Assembly: GCA_963837695.1 (NCBI GenBank)
Contig: CAWINZ010000005.1
Location: 868,001-932,000 of the forward strand
Direction: 5' to 3'
DNA length: 64,000 nucleotides
From: VRUE01 sp963837695
GTDB taxonomy: Bacteria > Actinomycetota > Thermoleophilia > Solirubrobacterales > 70-9
The position numbers and the translations under genes are program-made. The notes beneath the pieces were generated by a model. It had not been told where the DNA came from. It made no database searches and saw only the letters and a list, made by a program, of their open reading frames with translations. Below are positions 23,266 through 33,710 of this stretch, piece by piece. Every line of letters starts with the position of its first letter. Positions within the stretch are counted from its first letter, which is position 1.

Positions 23266-24882
23266 TTAATGGCGGAAGTGCCGGTGCTTGGTGAAGACCA
23301 TCGGGATGCCGGCCGCGTCGCAGGCCTCGATCACGTCGCCGTCGCGTTTGGAGCCGCCGGGCTGGATCACGCAGTTGGCGCCGGCCTGGATCGCCAGCTC
23401 GGGCCCGTCGGCGAAGGGGAAGAAGGCGTCGGAGGCGACGGCTGAGCCGGCCAGCAGGGTGTCGGCATCCTTGCCGCGGGCGTCGCGGCACTTCTCGACC
23501 GCGAGGCGGACCGAGTCGACGCGGCTCATCTGGCCGGCGCCGATGCCGAGCGTGGCGCCGCCCTTGGCGATCACGATCGCGTTCGAGCGGACGTGGCGGA
23601 CGACGGTCCAGGCGAAGAGCAGGTCGCTCCACTGCTCCTCGCTCGGCTCGCTCTTGGTCACCGTCTCCATGATCTGGCGCGGCTCGGGGTCGCCGTCGCG
23701 GTCCTGGATCAGCAGGCCGCCGCGGACCCGCTTGACGTCGCGTTCGGCGGGGTCCTGCTCGCGGCGCTCCTCGTCGCAGAGGATGCGGATCGCCTCCTTC
23801 TGCTGCAGGACCTCGAGCGCGCCGTCCTCGAAGCCGGGCGCCAGCAGCACCTCGACGAAGTTCTCGTGCAGCGCCTCGGCCAGGGCAACGCTGACCGGCC
23901 GGTTGACCGCGATCACGCTGCCGTAGGCGGAGACCGGGTCGCAGGCCAACGCCTTGCGGTAGGCGTCGAGCGCGTCCTCGCCGATCGCCACCCCGCACGG
24001 GTTGTTGTGCTTGACGATCGTGCAGGCGGGCGGCTCGAAGTCTTCGTTCAGGCGCCGCGCCGAGTCGAGGTCGAGAACGTTGTTGAAGGAGAGCGCCTTG
24101 CCGTGCAGCTTCGCCACGCCGGAGAGGATGTGGCTGCGCACACCGACCTCCGAGTAGAGCGCTGCCCGCTGGTGCGGGTTCTCCCCATAGGCGAGGTCGA
24201 GCTCCTTCTCGTAGGAGACCGTCAGGTGTTCGGGGAAGTCCTCATAAGAGGCCGAGAACCAACGGCTGATCGCGGCGTCGTAGCGGGCGATGTGGGTGAA
24301 GGCCTCGTTGGCGAGCCAGTGGCTGGTTGAGGCCGAGACCTCGCCGCCGCTCTCCTCCATCTCGGCGCAGACCGCGTCGTAGGACTCCGGCTTGACGATC
24401 ACGGCGACGCCCTCGTGGTTCTTGGCGGCGGCGCGGATCATCGTCGGCCCGCCGATGTCGATGTTCTCGACCGCGACCTGCGGGTCGACCTCGTGCGCCG
24501 CGACGGTCTCCTCGAAGGGGTAGAGGTTGACGCAGACAAGGTCGATCGGCTCGATCCCCTCGCGCTCCAGCGTCGCCATGTGCTCCGGGTCGGCGCGCCG
24601 CGCCAGCAGCGCCGCGTGCAGCCGCGGGTGCAGCGTCTTCACCCGGCCACCGAGGATCTCCTCCTGGCCGGTGAACTCGGAGACGTCGGTGACCTCCAGC
24701 CCGGCCTCGCGCAGCGAGCTTGCGGTGCCGCCGGTGGAGAGGATCTCGACGCCCTGCGCCGCCAGCGTCTTCGCGAAGTCGGCGATCCCGGTCTTGTCGG
24801 AGACCGAGATCAGCGCCCGGCGCACCCGGATCGCGCCGTTGGGGGCGGTCTCGGATCGGGTGTCGGCGGAAGCCTCAGTCAT
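23266..24882 (-). CDS. purH: AICAR formyltransferase / IMP cyclohydrolase
   Basis: The bifunctional 538-residue enzyme catalyses the last two steps to IMP. The N-terminal cyclohydrolase has RRALISVSDKTGIADFAKTL, GGRVKTLHPRLHAALL and VCVNLYPFEETV. The C-terminal transformylase has YGENPHQRAALYSE, KALSFNNVLDLDSARRL, CTIVKHNNPCGVAIG and SDAFFPFADGPELA. The start overlaps the purN stop by eight bases. A tRNA-like gene and terminator follow 80 bases downstream. Length and motifs are complete. Confidence 0.97.
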   Translation of the reverse strand: MTEASADTRSETAPNGAIRVRRALISVSDKTGIADFAKTLAAQGVEILSTGGTASSLREAGLEVTDVSEFTGQEEILGGRVKTLHPRLHAALLARRADPEHMATLEREGIEPIDLVCVNLYPFEETVAAHEVDPQVAVENIDIGGPTMIRAAAKNHEGVAVIVKPESYDAVCAEMEESGGEVSASTSHWLANEAFTHIARYDAAISRWFSASYEDFPEHLTVSYEKELDLAYGENPHQRAALYSEVGVRSHILSGVAKLHGKALSFNNVLDLDSARRLNEDFEPPACTIVKHNNPCGVAIGEDALDAYRKALACDPVSAYGSVIAVNRPVSVALAEALHENFVEVLLAPGFEDGALEVLQQKEAIRILCDEERREQDPAERDVKRVRGGLLIQDRDGDPEPRQIMETVTKSEPSEEQWSDLLFAWTVVRHVRSNAIVIAKGGATLGIGAGQMSRVDSVRLAVEKCRDARGKDADTLLAGSAVASDAFFPFADGPELAIQAGANCVIQPGGSKRDGDVIEACDAAGIPMVFTKHRHFRH

Positions 24883-25495
24883 CGAGTACGACGACCCGCG
24901 GGTCGCTCGCGTCGATCCTAACCGCGCCTCGGGCGATCATGCGGATCGCCTCCGGGTAGAGCTCGTGCTCGACCGCGTGGATCGCCTCCTCCAGCCGACC
25001 CCGGTCGCGGCCGGGCGGCACCGCCACCTCGCGCTGCACGATCGCCGGCCCCGTGTCGACCCCCTCGTCGACGAAGTGGACGGTGACCCCGGTGACCTCG
25101 ACGCCCGCCGCGAGTGCCTGGCCGATCGCGTCGAGACCGGGGAAGGCGGGCAGCAATGCCGGGTGGATGTTGACGACGCGGCCGCGAAAGCGGGCGACGA
25201 AGGCGGGGGAGAGCAGCTGCATGTAGCCGGCGAGGACGACGAGGTCGGCGCCGCGCGCCTCGATCCACCCGGCCATCGCGACGTCGCGCGCCTCCCGCCC
25301 GGCGTACTCGTCGCGGGGAAAGACCGCCGTCTCGACCCCCGCCGCAAGCGCTCGCTCCAGCGCCCGGGCGGCGGGCTTGTCGGACGCCACCCCAACAACC
25401 TCTATTCCACTCTGCCCGTGCAGCGTGTCGAGGATCGCCTGCAGGTTGGTGCCCGACCCCGAAGCAAGGACAACCAGCTTGAACGCATCTGTCAC
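24875..25495 (-). CDS. purN: Phosphoribosylglycinamide formyltransferase
   Basis: This 206-residue folate-dependent transformylase acts at step three of purine synthesis. KLVVLASGSGTNLQAILD binds the phosphate, LAGYMQLLSPAFVARF holds the folate loop, and RVVNIHPALLPAFPGLDA carries the catalytic Asn-His. TVHFVDEGVDTGPAIVQREV supplies the catalytic Asp. It is complete at the usual length. It overlaps purH at its end and is separated from purF upstream by palindrome A2, which could lower read-through from purF. Confidence 0.97.
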   Translation of the reverse strand: MTDAFKLVVLASGSGTNLQAILDTLHGQSGIEVVGVASDKPAARALERALAAGVETAVFPRDEYAGREARDVAMAGWIEARGADLVVLAGYMQLLSPAFVARFRGRVVNIHPALLPAFPGLDAIGQALAAGVEVTGVTVHFVDEGVDTGPAIVQREVAVPPGRDRGRLEEAIHAVEHELYPEAIRMIARGAVRIDASDPRVVVLDD

Positions 25496-25525
25496 GGCGG
25501 GATTATCCGTCTAGGCCTTGGATCC

Positions 25526-25647
25526 ATGAAGGCCTATCCCGGTAGGGGTGGAACGTCTTGTACTTTTTCGGTGTCGGCCTCGGGCGACAGCCCACCTGCA
25601 ATCCATCGGAAAAGTTAAGTGGAACCCCTGCCGGGATAGGCCTTCAT
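25526..25647. repeat. Structured palindrome family A, copy 2
   Basis: 122 bp, with 23-bp arms at 25526-25548 and 25625-25647 that pair except for one G-T. The conserved interior GTCTTGTACTTTTTCGGTG...CGGAAAAGTTAAGTG is present. The purF stop (25644-25646) sits in the right arm's tip. It lies between purF and purN in the same transcript direction, so it may attenuate downstream expression. Confidence 0.9.
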
Positions 25648-27089
25648 CCCCCTGCCGGGACGACAGCAACATCCTCGAGGGCGAATTTCCCGTTTGCATC
25701 TTCTGGATCGCCCAACGGGTATCGCCCGCTGAAGCAGGCGTCGCAATGATCCTCGGGCGGGGTCCCGATCGCCTCGTAGACGCCCGCCATCGAGAGGTAG
25801 GCGAGCGAGTCGGCGCCGAGCTCGTCGGCGATCTCCTCGATCGTCCGTTCGTGGGCGATCATCTCCTCGCGGGTCGACATGTCGACGCCGTAGTGGCATG
25901 GGTGGCGGATCGGCGGCGCCGAGATCCGCAGGTGCACCTCGCTCGCCCCGGCGTCGCGCAGCATGCCGACGATCTGCCGCGTCGTGTTGCCGCGCACGAT
26001 CGAGTCGTCGACGACGACGATCCTCTGCCCGGCGACGATCTCGGGCAGCGGGTTGAACTTGAGCCGCAGGCCGCGCTTGCGCAGCTCCTGCCCGGGCTGG
26101 ATGAAGGTGCGGGCGACGTAGCGGTTCTTGATCAGGCCGTCGTCGCGGGGCAGCCCGGAGGCGCGCGCGAACCCGGCGGCGGCGGGGTTGCCGGAGTCGG
26201 GCACCGAGATCACCAGGTCGGCCTCAGCCGGAGCCTCGCGGCAGAGGATCTCGCCCATCCGGCCGCGCACCTGCTGCAGCACTTTGCCCTCGAGGCGGCT
26301 GTCGGGCCGGGAGAAGTAGATGTGCTCGAAGACGCAGTGCGCCGGGCGCCCCGCCTTGACGACCTGGCGCGTCTCGAGCCCGCGCTCGGTCAGCGAGACC
26401 ATCTCGCCGGGATGCACTTCGCGCATCAGCTCGGCGCCGACGATGTCGAAGGCGCAGCTCTCCGAGGCGACGACGAAGCGCTCGCCGAGCCGGCCCAGCG
26501 AGAGCGGCCGCACCCCGTGCGGGTCGCGGAAGGCGACGATCGCCCGCTTGGTCATCACCACGGTCGAGTAGGCGCCCTGCAGGCGCGGCATCACGTCGGC
26601 GACGGCGTCCTCGACGAACTTGCCGTCGTTGGAGGAGATCAGCGCCGCGATGATCTCCGAGTCCGAGGTGCCGCGGAAGGAGATCCCGGCCTCCTTCAGC
26701 TCGCCCCAGAGCTCGACCGCGTTGGTCAGGTTGCCGTTGTGGGCGAGGGCCAGCTCGCGGCCGTCGTCGCGCCAGACCGGCTGCGCGTTCTCCCAGGAGC
26801 CGCCGCCGGTGGTCGAGTAGCGCACGTGGCCGATCGCCATGTCGCCCTCGAGCGCCTTCAGCTTCTCCTCGTCGAAGACCTGGGAGACGAGCCCGGAGTC
26901 GCGCATAGTGGTGATGTGGCCGCCCTCGCAGGTGGCGATCCCGGCCGACTCCTGGCCACGGTGCTGCAATGAGTAGAGGCCGAAGTAGGCGAGGCGGGCG
27001 ACGTCGTGCCCGGGCGCGTATATGCCGAAGACGCCGCATTCCTCGCGCGGCGAATCGCGATCTATCTGCTGCCCCTGGGGCGGAGTCAA
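25644..27089 (-). CDS. purF: Amidophosphoribosyltransferase
   Basis: The first committed enzyme of purine synthesis moves glutamine nitrogen to PRPP. A short propeptide precedes the Cys of ECGVFGIYAPG, which becomes the N-terminal nucleophile. LYSLQHRGQESAGIA and RYSTTGGGSWENAQP form the glutaminase half. IVVVDDSIVRGNTTRQIV is the PRPP loop, and VDMSTREEMIAHERT with CDACFSGRYP lie near the end. At 481 residues it is complete. It heads the purF-purN-purH run; the gene before it on this strand is on the far side of a TetR gene. Confidence 0.97.
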   Translation of the reverse strand: MTPPQGQQIDRDSPREECGVFGIYAPGHDVARLAYFGLYSLQHRGQESAGIATCEGGHITTMRDSGLVSQVFDEEKLKALEGDMAIGHVRYSTTGGGSWENAQPVWRDDGRELALAHNGNLTNAVELWGELKEAGISFRGTSDSEIIAALISSNDGKFVEDAVADVMPRLQGAYSTVVMTKRAIVAFRDPHGVRPLSLGRLGERFVVASESCAFDIVGAELMREVHPGEMVSLTERGLETRQVVKAGRPAHCVFEHIYFSRPDSRLEGKVLQQVRGRMGEILCREAPAEADLVISVPDSGNPAAAGFARASGLPRDDGLIKNRYVARTFIQPGQELRKRGLRLKFNPLPEIVAGQRIVVVDDSIVRGNTTRQIVGMLRDAGASEVHLRISAPPIRHPCHYGVDMSTREEMIAHERTIEEIADELGADSLAYLSMAGVYEAIGTPPEDHCDACFSGRYPLGDPEDANGKFALEDVAVVPAGG

Positions 27090-27137
27090 GCGCGTATTCC
27101 TCGGTTAGGGAAAGGACGTGACGCGCAGGCAGACTGC

Positions 27138-27767
27138 CTACTCCGGCAGGGTAGCAGCGAGCAACGACCCCAGAGCCTGGTGCAGGCCGGCGAGGGCCGA
27201 TTCGAGTGGCGCGTCGTCAGCTGCGGCGCGGGCGCGGATCAGGGCGCCCTCGATCGTCGAGACGACCAGGCCGGCGAACGTCGCGGCGTCCTTCTCGCTG
27301 ACGCCTTCCTCCTGCAGTGCCGCTGCGATCGGCGCTTCCCAGCTCTGGAATGCCGCGGTCGCGGTCGCGGCAAGCGCCGGGTCTTCGGGCCGGGCCAGGG
27401 CTGCGGCAGCGACCGGGCAGCCGAGCCGCTCCGGCTTGTCCTTGACCCGGCGGCGGAACATCTCGCCGAACATCGTCAGCGTCTCGCCGAGGCCGCGCTC
27501 GCGCAGCGAGCGCTCGATCCCCGCGCGTATCTCGCTGCCCTCCAGCGCGGCGGCCTCGATCGCGAGTTGGCGCTTGCCGCCCGGAAAGTGGTGGTAGATC
27601 GATCCCCGCGGGGCCTTGCCTCGCTCGGCCACGTCGCGCAGCTCCATGCCCGCATAGCCCTTCTCGGCGAGCAGCCTGCGAGCACCGTTCAGCAGCCGCT
27701 CGCGCCCGTCCCGGGCCTTCGGTTCGGCCGCCCTCGCATCCGCCAGTCGCGTTATGCCCACGGTCAT
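27138..27767 (-). CDS. TetR-family transcriptional repressor
   Basis: The 209-residue regulator has an N-terminal helix-turn-helix (RERLLNGARRLLAEKGYAG, MELRDVAERGKAPRGSIYHHFP). The ligand domain resembles LmrA/YxaF-type members (ERLGCPVAAAALARPEDPAL). The ATG is 18 bases from the start of the divergent MFS exporter. Two nearly identical 16-bp palindromes overlap the two start codons, which supports local repression of both genes. Long open sequence upstream of the ATG is antisense to the exporter and was discarded. The inducer is unknown. Confidence 0.92.
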   Translation of the reverse strand: MTVGITRLADARAAEPKARDGRERLLNGARRLLAEKGYAGMELRDVAERGKAPRGSIYHHFPGGKRQLAIEAAALEGSEIRAGIERSLRERGLGETLTMFGEMFRRRVKDKPERLGCPVAAAALARPEDPALAATATAAFQSWEAPIAAALQEEGVSEKDAATFAGLVVSTIEGALIRARAAADDAPLESALAGLHQALGSLLAATLPE

Positions 27768-27804
27768 AGTATAGTCCTTGCGCGGATGTATGACCGTGGT
27801 CATA
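27753..27804. promoter_or_regulatory. Paired TetR operators
   Basis: TATGCCCACGGTCATA (27753-27768) and TATGACCGTGGTCATA (27789-27804). The second is a perfect 7-2-7 palindrome, and the first differs at one half-site position. They lie 36 bp centre to centre and cover the tetR and MFS start codons, with TATAGT between them as a possible -10. Both mRNAs are likely leaderless or nearly so. Confidence 0.72.
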
Positions 27805-29204
27805 AAGCGGCCGTGCTGATCGCCTGCGCGGGGGCCTTCGTCGCCTTCCTCGACACGACGATCGTCAACATCGCCTTCCCCGACATCTCGGCCTCCTTCG
27901 CCGGCTCGGGTCGCGACGCCCTCTCCTGGGTGCTCGACGGCTACTTCGTCGTGATCGCGGCGCTGCTGGTGCCCGCCGGTGGCCTCGCCGATCGCTTCGG
28001 CCACAAACGCATCTTCCTGCTCGGCGTGGCCGGCTTCACCGGCGCCAGCCTGCTCTGCGCCGCCGCACCGAGCCTGCCGCTGCTGATCTCCTTCCGCGTC
28101 CTCCAGGGGGTCGGCGCGGCGATGATCGCCCCCTCCTCGCTGGCGATCGTCCTCGACAGCTTCCCGGTCGAGCGGCGGGCCGCCGGCGTCGGTCTGTGGG
28201 GCGCGGCCGCGGCCGCCGCCGCGGCGACCGGGCCGACCCTCGGCGGCGCGCTGGTCGAGGCCGCCGACTGGCGCCTCGTCTTCCTCGTCAACCTGCCGCT
28301 GGGGGCGGCGATCCTGCTCGCCGGCCGCAAGCGGCTGCCGAGGCCGAAGATCCTCGACAGCCGCCTGCCCGACCTGCCCGGCGCGGCGATGCTCGCCCTC
28401 GGCCTGGCGGCGATCACCCTCGGCATCGTCGAGGGCAACGACTGGGGCTGGACCTCGCCCGCCACCCTGGGCGCCTTCGCGGCCGCCGCGCTGCTGCTCG
28501 CCGGCGTCGTCGCGCGCAGCCTCCGCCACCCGCGCCCGATCGTCGAGCCGGCGCTCTTCGCGCACCGCTCCTTCCGCATCGGCAACCTCGGCACGCTGCT
28601 TTTCGCCGCGGCCTTCTTCTCGCTGATCCTCGGCAACGTCCTCTTCCTCACCGGTGTCTGGGGCTACACGATCCTCCAGGCCGGTGCGGCAACTCTGCCG
28701 GGCCCGACCGCCAGCACGATCTTCGCCGGCCCGGCCGGCAAGCTCGCCGACCGCTTCGGCCACCGCGCCGTGATCGTCCCCGGCACGGTCGTCTTCGCCG
28801 CCGGGGTGATGGTGCTGCGCTCGGCCGGCGCCGAACCCGACTGGCTCGGGCTCTGGCTGCCGGGCTCGCTTCTGACCGGCATCGGCATCGGCCTCGCCTT
28901 CCCGACCCTCGGCTCGGCCGCCGTCCGCGACGTGCCGATCGACCGCTTCGCCACCGCGAGCGCGGTCAACGCCGCCTTCCGCCAGGTCGGCGCGGTGCTC
29001 GGCACCGCGATCCTCGTCGCCATAGTCGGCGAACCCGCGACCCTCGCCGCAGCCCTCTCCGTCTCCGACGGCGCCTACCTCTTCGCCGCAATCGCCGCGC
29101 TCACGGCCGGCGCCGTGACCCTCGCACTTCGGCCGGTTCGCACCACTGCTTTGGCGACTGACTGGCCTCTTGCTATCAGGGACCCAGCGCGCCGATCGGG
29201 ATGA
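27786..29204 (+). CDS. MFS drug exporter, DHA2 (14-helix) type
   Basis: The 472-residue transporter resembles the EmrB/QacA group. Motif FLDTTIVNIAFPDI is in helix 1, WVLDGYFVVIAALLVPAGGLADRFGHKRIF gives helix 2 and motif A, and FRVLQGVGAAMIAPSSLAI follows. ATGPTLGGALVEAADWRLVF forms motif C. About 14 hydrophobic segments are visible. ATG 27786 was chosen from the operator layout; open sequence before it is antisense to tetR. The last 29 bases overlap the end of the convergent ATPase gene. Proton-driven export of drugs or small acids is expected, with substrate unknown. Confidence 0.92.
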   Translation: MYDRGHKAAVLIACAGAFVAFLDTTIVNIAFPDISASFAGSGRDALSWVLDGYFVVIAALLVPAGGLADRFGHKRIFLLGVAGFTGASLLCAAAPSLPLLISFRVLQGVGAAMIAPSSLAIVLDSFPVERRAAGVGLWGAAAAAAAATGPTLGGALVEAADWRLVFLVNLPLGAAILLAGRKRLPRPKILDSRLPDLPGAAMLALGLAAITLGIVEGNDWGWTSPATLGAFAAAALLLAGVVARSLRHPRPIVEPALFAHRSFRIGNLGTLLFAAAFFSLILGNVLFLTGVWGYTILQAGAATLPGPTASTIFAGPAGKLADRFGHRAVIVPGTVVFAAGVMVLRSAGAEPDWLGLWLPGSLLTGIGIGLAFPTLGSAAVRDVPIDRFATASAVNAAFRQVGAVLGTAILVAIVGEPATLAAALSVSDGAYLFAAIAALTAGAVTLALRPVRTTALATDWPLAIRDPARRSG

Positions 29205-30426
29205 CCCTGATCCCGTCGTCTCTTCGGTAGCCGTAGTTGCCACCCGTGATCACACCGAGGGTCCCAGGCTCCCCGGCGATCTCGGTGTCCACATTTCGCG
29301 CGAAGCGCAGGAGGCTTGCTGCCGCTTCATCGACCCTGCTCGGGTTCAGCTTGACCTCAAATGCCGCCCAGCGCCGGTCGAGCCCCTCCACGATGGCGTC
29401 CACCTCCAAGCCTCTACTGTCCCGGTACTGGCTTACCTCGGCCTTGCCCGCTTGAGCATAGATCCGAAGGTCGCGGACGACGAGAGACTCGAATAGGCAG
29501 CCGAACAGGCTGACGTCTCGAAGTAGGTGTTCGGGCGTTGCGCGAAGAGCCCCGACAGCGAGTGATGGGTCGACGAAATGGCGCTTCGGGGCATGGCGGA
29601 GCTGACGTCTCGAACGCAGGTGAGAACGCCAAGCCGGTTGGTTCTCAACGACCATCAGTCGCTCCAGAACGTCGAGATACTCCCGAACCGTACTGTGGTC
29701 CAGGGGACCGTCTGCCCCGCCGGCATCGGTGGCGAGAGTGTTCGCCGAGACGTGCGTCGCGACGTTACGGGCAAGGCTGACGAGCAGGTTCGCGACTTTG
29801 GTGGGATCGCGACGTCTCTCATCGATGCGGCTGATGTCGGCGCGAGCAACCTCATCGATGTACCCACGAACATTTCCGAGCGCCTCGTCGAGGTTGGCCT
29901 CCCGCCAGCCTGGCCAACCGCCCACGGCGATCTCTTTGGCTATCTGCTGGATGGAGAGGTCAGTCTTGACACCCCGCATTGGCTCGCCTGACATGAGCTT
30001 GTTGAGGGATGCATCTCCATTGCTACATCCGAGCTCAAACAGGCTCATTGGCCGCATTCGAAGTCTCGCGATCCGCCCCGCTCCCGTGTGCCTCGTTATT
30101 TCATCTACGGGAACCGCGGATCCGGTGAGAATGAACTGTCCAGGCCTTCTGCGGTCGTCGACCGCTCGCCGCACGTGATTCCAGATGGCCGGGGCGAGCT
30201 GCCACTCATCGATTAGTCGAGGGGTGTCTCCGTCGAGAACCAGCCGGGGGTTCAACGTGACCGCCTCCAGCATGTCCTCGTCGGTATCGAGGAGCGCCTC
30301 ACTGGTTGCGACGTTTCTTGCCGTCGCCGTCTTGCCGCAAGCCCTGGAGCCTTCGATCACGACAGCTCCTATCCCCCCGAGTCGGGCCTTTAGTTCATCG
30401 TCAACGATTCGCGGTCGGTAGTCCAT
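29176..30426 (-). CDS. AAA ATPase with DUF4143 domain
   Basis: The 416-residue protein has a P-loop GSRACGKTATA near residue 26-36, a Walker B-like LIDEWQLAPAIW, a sensor FILTGSAVP and AGRIARLRMRPMSLFELG. It ends in a DUF4143/PD-(D/E)XK-like domain (GCLFESLVVRDLRIYAQ; GLEVDAIVEGLDRRWAAFEVKL). Such proteins are widespread, single-gene and poorly understood, and are often found in mobile or defence contexts. GC is lower than the purine genes on either side and the upstream region is AT-rich, so it looks acquired. Substrate and partner are unknown. Confidence 0.85.
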   Translation of the reverse strand: MDYRPRIVDDELKARLGGIGAVVIEGSRACGKTATARNVATSEALLDTDEDMLEAVTLNPRLVLDGDTPRLIDEWQLAPAIWNHVRRAVDDRRRPGQFILTGSAVPVDEITRHTGAGRIARLRMRPMSLFELGCSNGDASLNKLMSGEPMRGVKTDLSIQQIAKEIAVGGWPGWREANLDEALGNVRGYIDEVARADISRIDERRRDPTKVANLLVSLARNVATHVSANTLATDAGGADGPLDHSTVREYLDVLERLMVVENQPAWRSHLRSRRQLRHAPKRHFVDPSLAVGALRATPEHLLRDVSLFGCLFESLVVRDLRIYAQAGKAEVSQYRDSRGLEVDAIVEGLDRRWAAFEVKLNPSRVDEAAASLLRFARNVDTEIAGEPGTLGVITGGNYGYRRDDGIRVIPIGALGP

Positions 30427-30541
30427 TGGCTAAACCCGTGAAATATATGGTTCTTAACCAGAAGAATATCACGAATGAACCCAGCAAAATATCTAATTTT
30501 CAACCCCGAAAATATCCAACCCCCCCCGGTTCAGAGTGGGC
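30427..30541 (-). promoter_or_regulatory. AT-rich promoter region of the DUF4143 ATPase gene
   Basis: Unlike anything nearby, this stretch is rich in A and T (AAATATATGG, AAAATATCTAATTTTC). TGGTT-CTT-AACCA (around 30450) is a short perfect inverted repeat that could be an operator. It also separates the ATPase from the purL stop at 30542. It supports horizontal acquisition of this gene. Confidence 0.45.
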
Positions 30542-32749
<2,208 letters not shown>

Positions 32750-32753
<4 letters not shown>

Positions 32754-33424
32754 ACCCGCGCTCCGGCAACGGCGTCGAAGACCTGCAGCCCATCGGTCGA
32801 TCCGGTCATCGCATCGACCGCGTGCTCGGGATGTGGCATCAGGCCAAGCACGTTGCCGGCCGCGTTGCGCACCCCGGCGATATCCCGCGCCGAGCCGTTC
32901 GGGTTCTGCCCGGGCGCGTAGCGAAACGCCACCTGCCCGTTCGCCTCCAGCGAATCAAGCATCTCCTCAGGCGCCCAATACCGCCCTTCCCCGTGCTTGG
33001 CGGGAATCGACAGCCCCTCCCCCCGCCGATGGGCCGAAAACCGGTGTATATCACCGGTTTTCGGCCCATCGGCCACGAGGTCGACCTGGCGACAGACGAA
33101 GCGCATGCTCTCGTTGAGCAGCAGGGCGCCCGGCAGTAGGCCGGTCTCGCAGAGGACCTGGAAGCCGTTGCAGATCCCCAGCACCGGGCCGCCGCCCCCG
33201 GCGAACTCCGCGACCGCCTCCATCGCCGGCGAGAAACGGGCGATCGCCCCTGCCCGCAGGTAGTCGCCGTAGGAGAAGCCGCCGGGGACGACGACGGCGT
33301 CGACGCCGTCCAGGTCGCGCTCTTCGTGCCAGATCAGCCGCGCATCGCCCCCGGCCAGCTCGCAGGCGTGCAGGGCGTCCCGCTCGTCGCAGGAACCAGG
33401 AAATTGGAGAACACCCCACATCAC
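32750..33424 (-). CDS. purQ: Phosphoribosylformylglycinamidine synthase I with a palindromic insertion
   Basis: The 224-residue class I glutamine amidotransferase feeds ammonia to PurL. VVPGGFSYGDYLRAGA, the nucleophile Cys 85 in LGICNGFQ, IPAKHGEGRYW and the catalytic His-Glu region LMPHPEHAVD are intact. Residues about 119-136 (DGPKTGDIHRFSAHRRGE) do not resemble PurQ. They are encoded by the perfect palindrome B2 at 33026-33072. They replace or extend the loop before the LSIPAKHGEG strand and do not touch the active site. Member of purC-purS-purQ-purL, overlapping purL by three bases. Confidence 0.95.
33026..33072. repeat. Palindromic element family B, copy 2, inside purQ
   Basis: A perfect 21-bp inverted repeat (33026-33046 with 33052-33072) around the loop TATAT. 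The core GGGCCGAAAACCGG and GGTTTTCGGCCC are shared with copies at 10484 and 51102. C-rich sequence precedes it as in the other copies. It is in frame within purQ. Confidence 0.93.
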
Positions 33425-33485
33425 TGAACGGCGCCTCCTCCGCTTCGCGTCCGGGGGCGCCTGACGTCTTCGGAATTCGCTGACG

Positions 33486-33710
33486 TCAAAGGCTCTCGAT
33501 CTCGAAGTCCTCGATCAGGGGGTTGGCGAGCAGCTTCTCGCAGAGCTCGGTGAGGCGCGCCGGGTCCTCCGCCTCCAGCTCGACCATCCGCCCGACCCGC
33601 ACGTGCTCGATGCCCTCGAAGCCGAGCGCCGGCAGCGCCCGCTCGACTGCCTTGCCCTGCGGGTCGAGGATCCCCTCCTTCGGCCGGATCAGGACCCGAG
33701 CTTTCGGCAT
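33486..33710 (-). CDS. purS: Phosphoribosylformylglycinamidine synthase subunit PurS
   Basis: This 74-residue protein bridges PurL and PurQ. RVLIRPKEGILDPQGKAVERAL, LGFEGIEHVRVGRMVELE and the closing LLANPLIEDFEIESL match the family throughout. It starts directly at the purC stop (33711) and precedes purQ by 61 bases, the usual purS-purQ-purL order of organisms with split FGAM synthetase. Complete. Confidence 0.95.
   Translation of the reverse strand: MPKARVLIRPKEGILDPQGKAVERALPALGFEGIEHVRVGRMVELEAEDPARLTELCEKLLANPLIEDFEIESL

Noticed and set aside
25558..25749. Short frames beginning MYFFGVG in three family A palindromes, which look like a conserved peptide.
   Set aside because: The similarity is explained by the shared DNA structure. 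The same frame has an in-frame TAG in copy 1 at 12642, and arm changes follow base pairing rather than codons.
27138..29243. A 701-residue open frame on the minus strand that contains the TetR gene.
   Set aside because: Everything before 27767 is antisense to the MFS exporter and has no protein character; only the last 209 residues are a TetR regulator.
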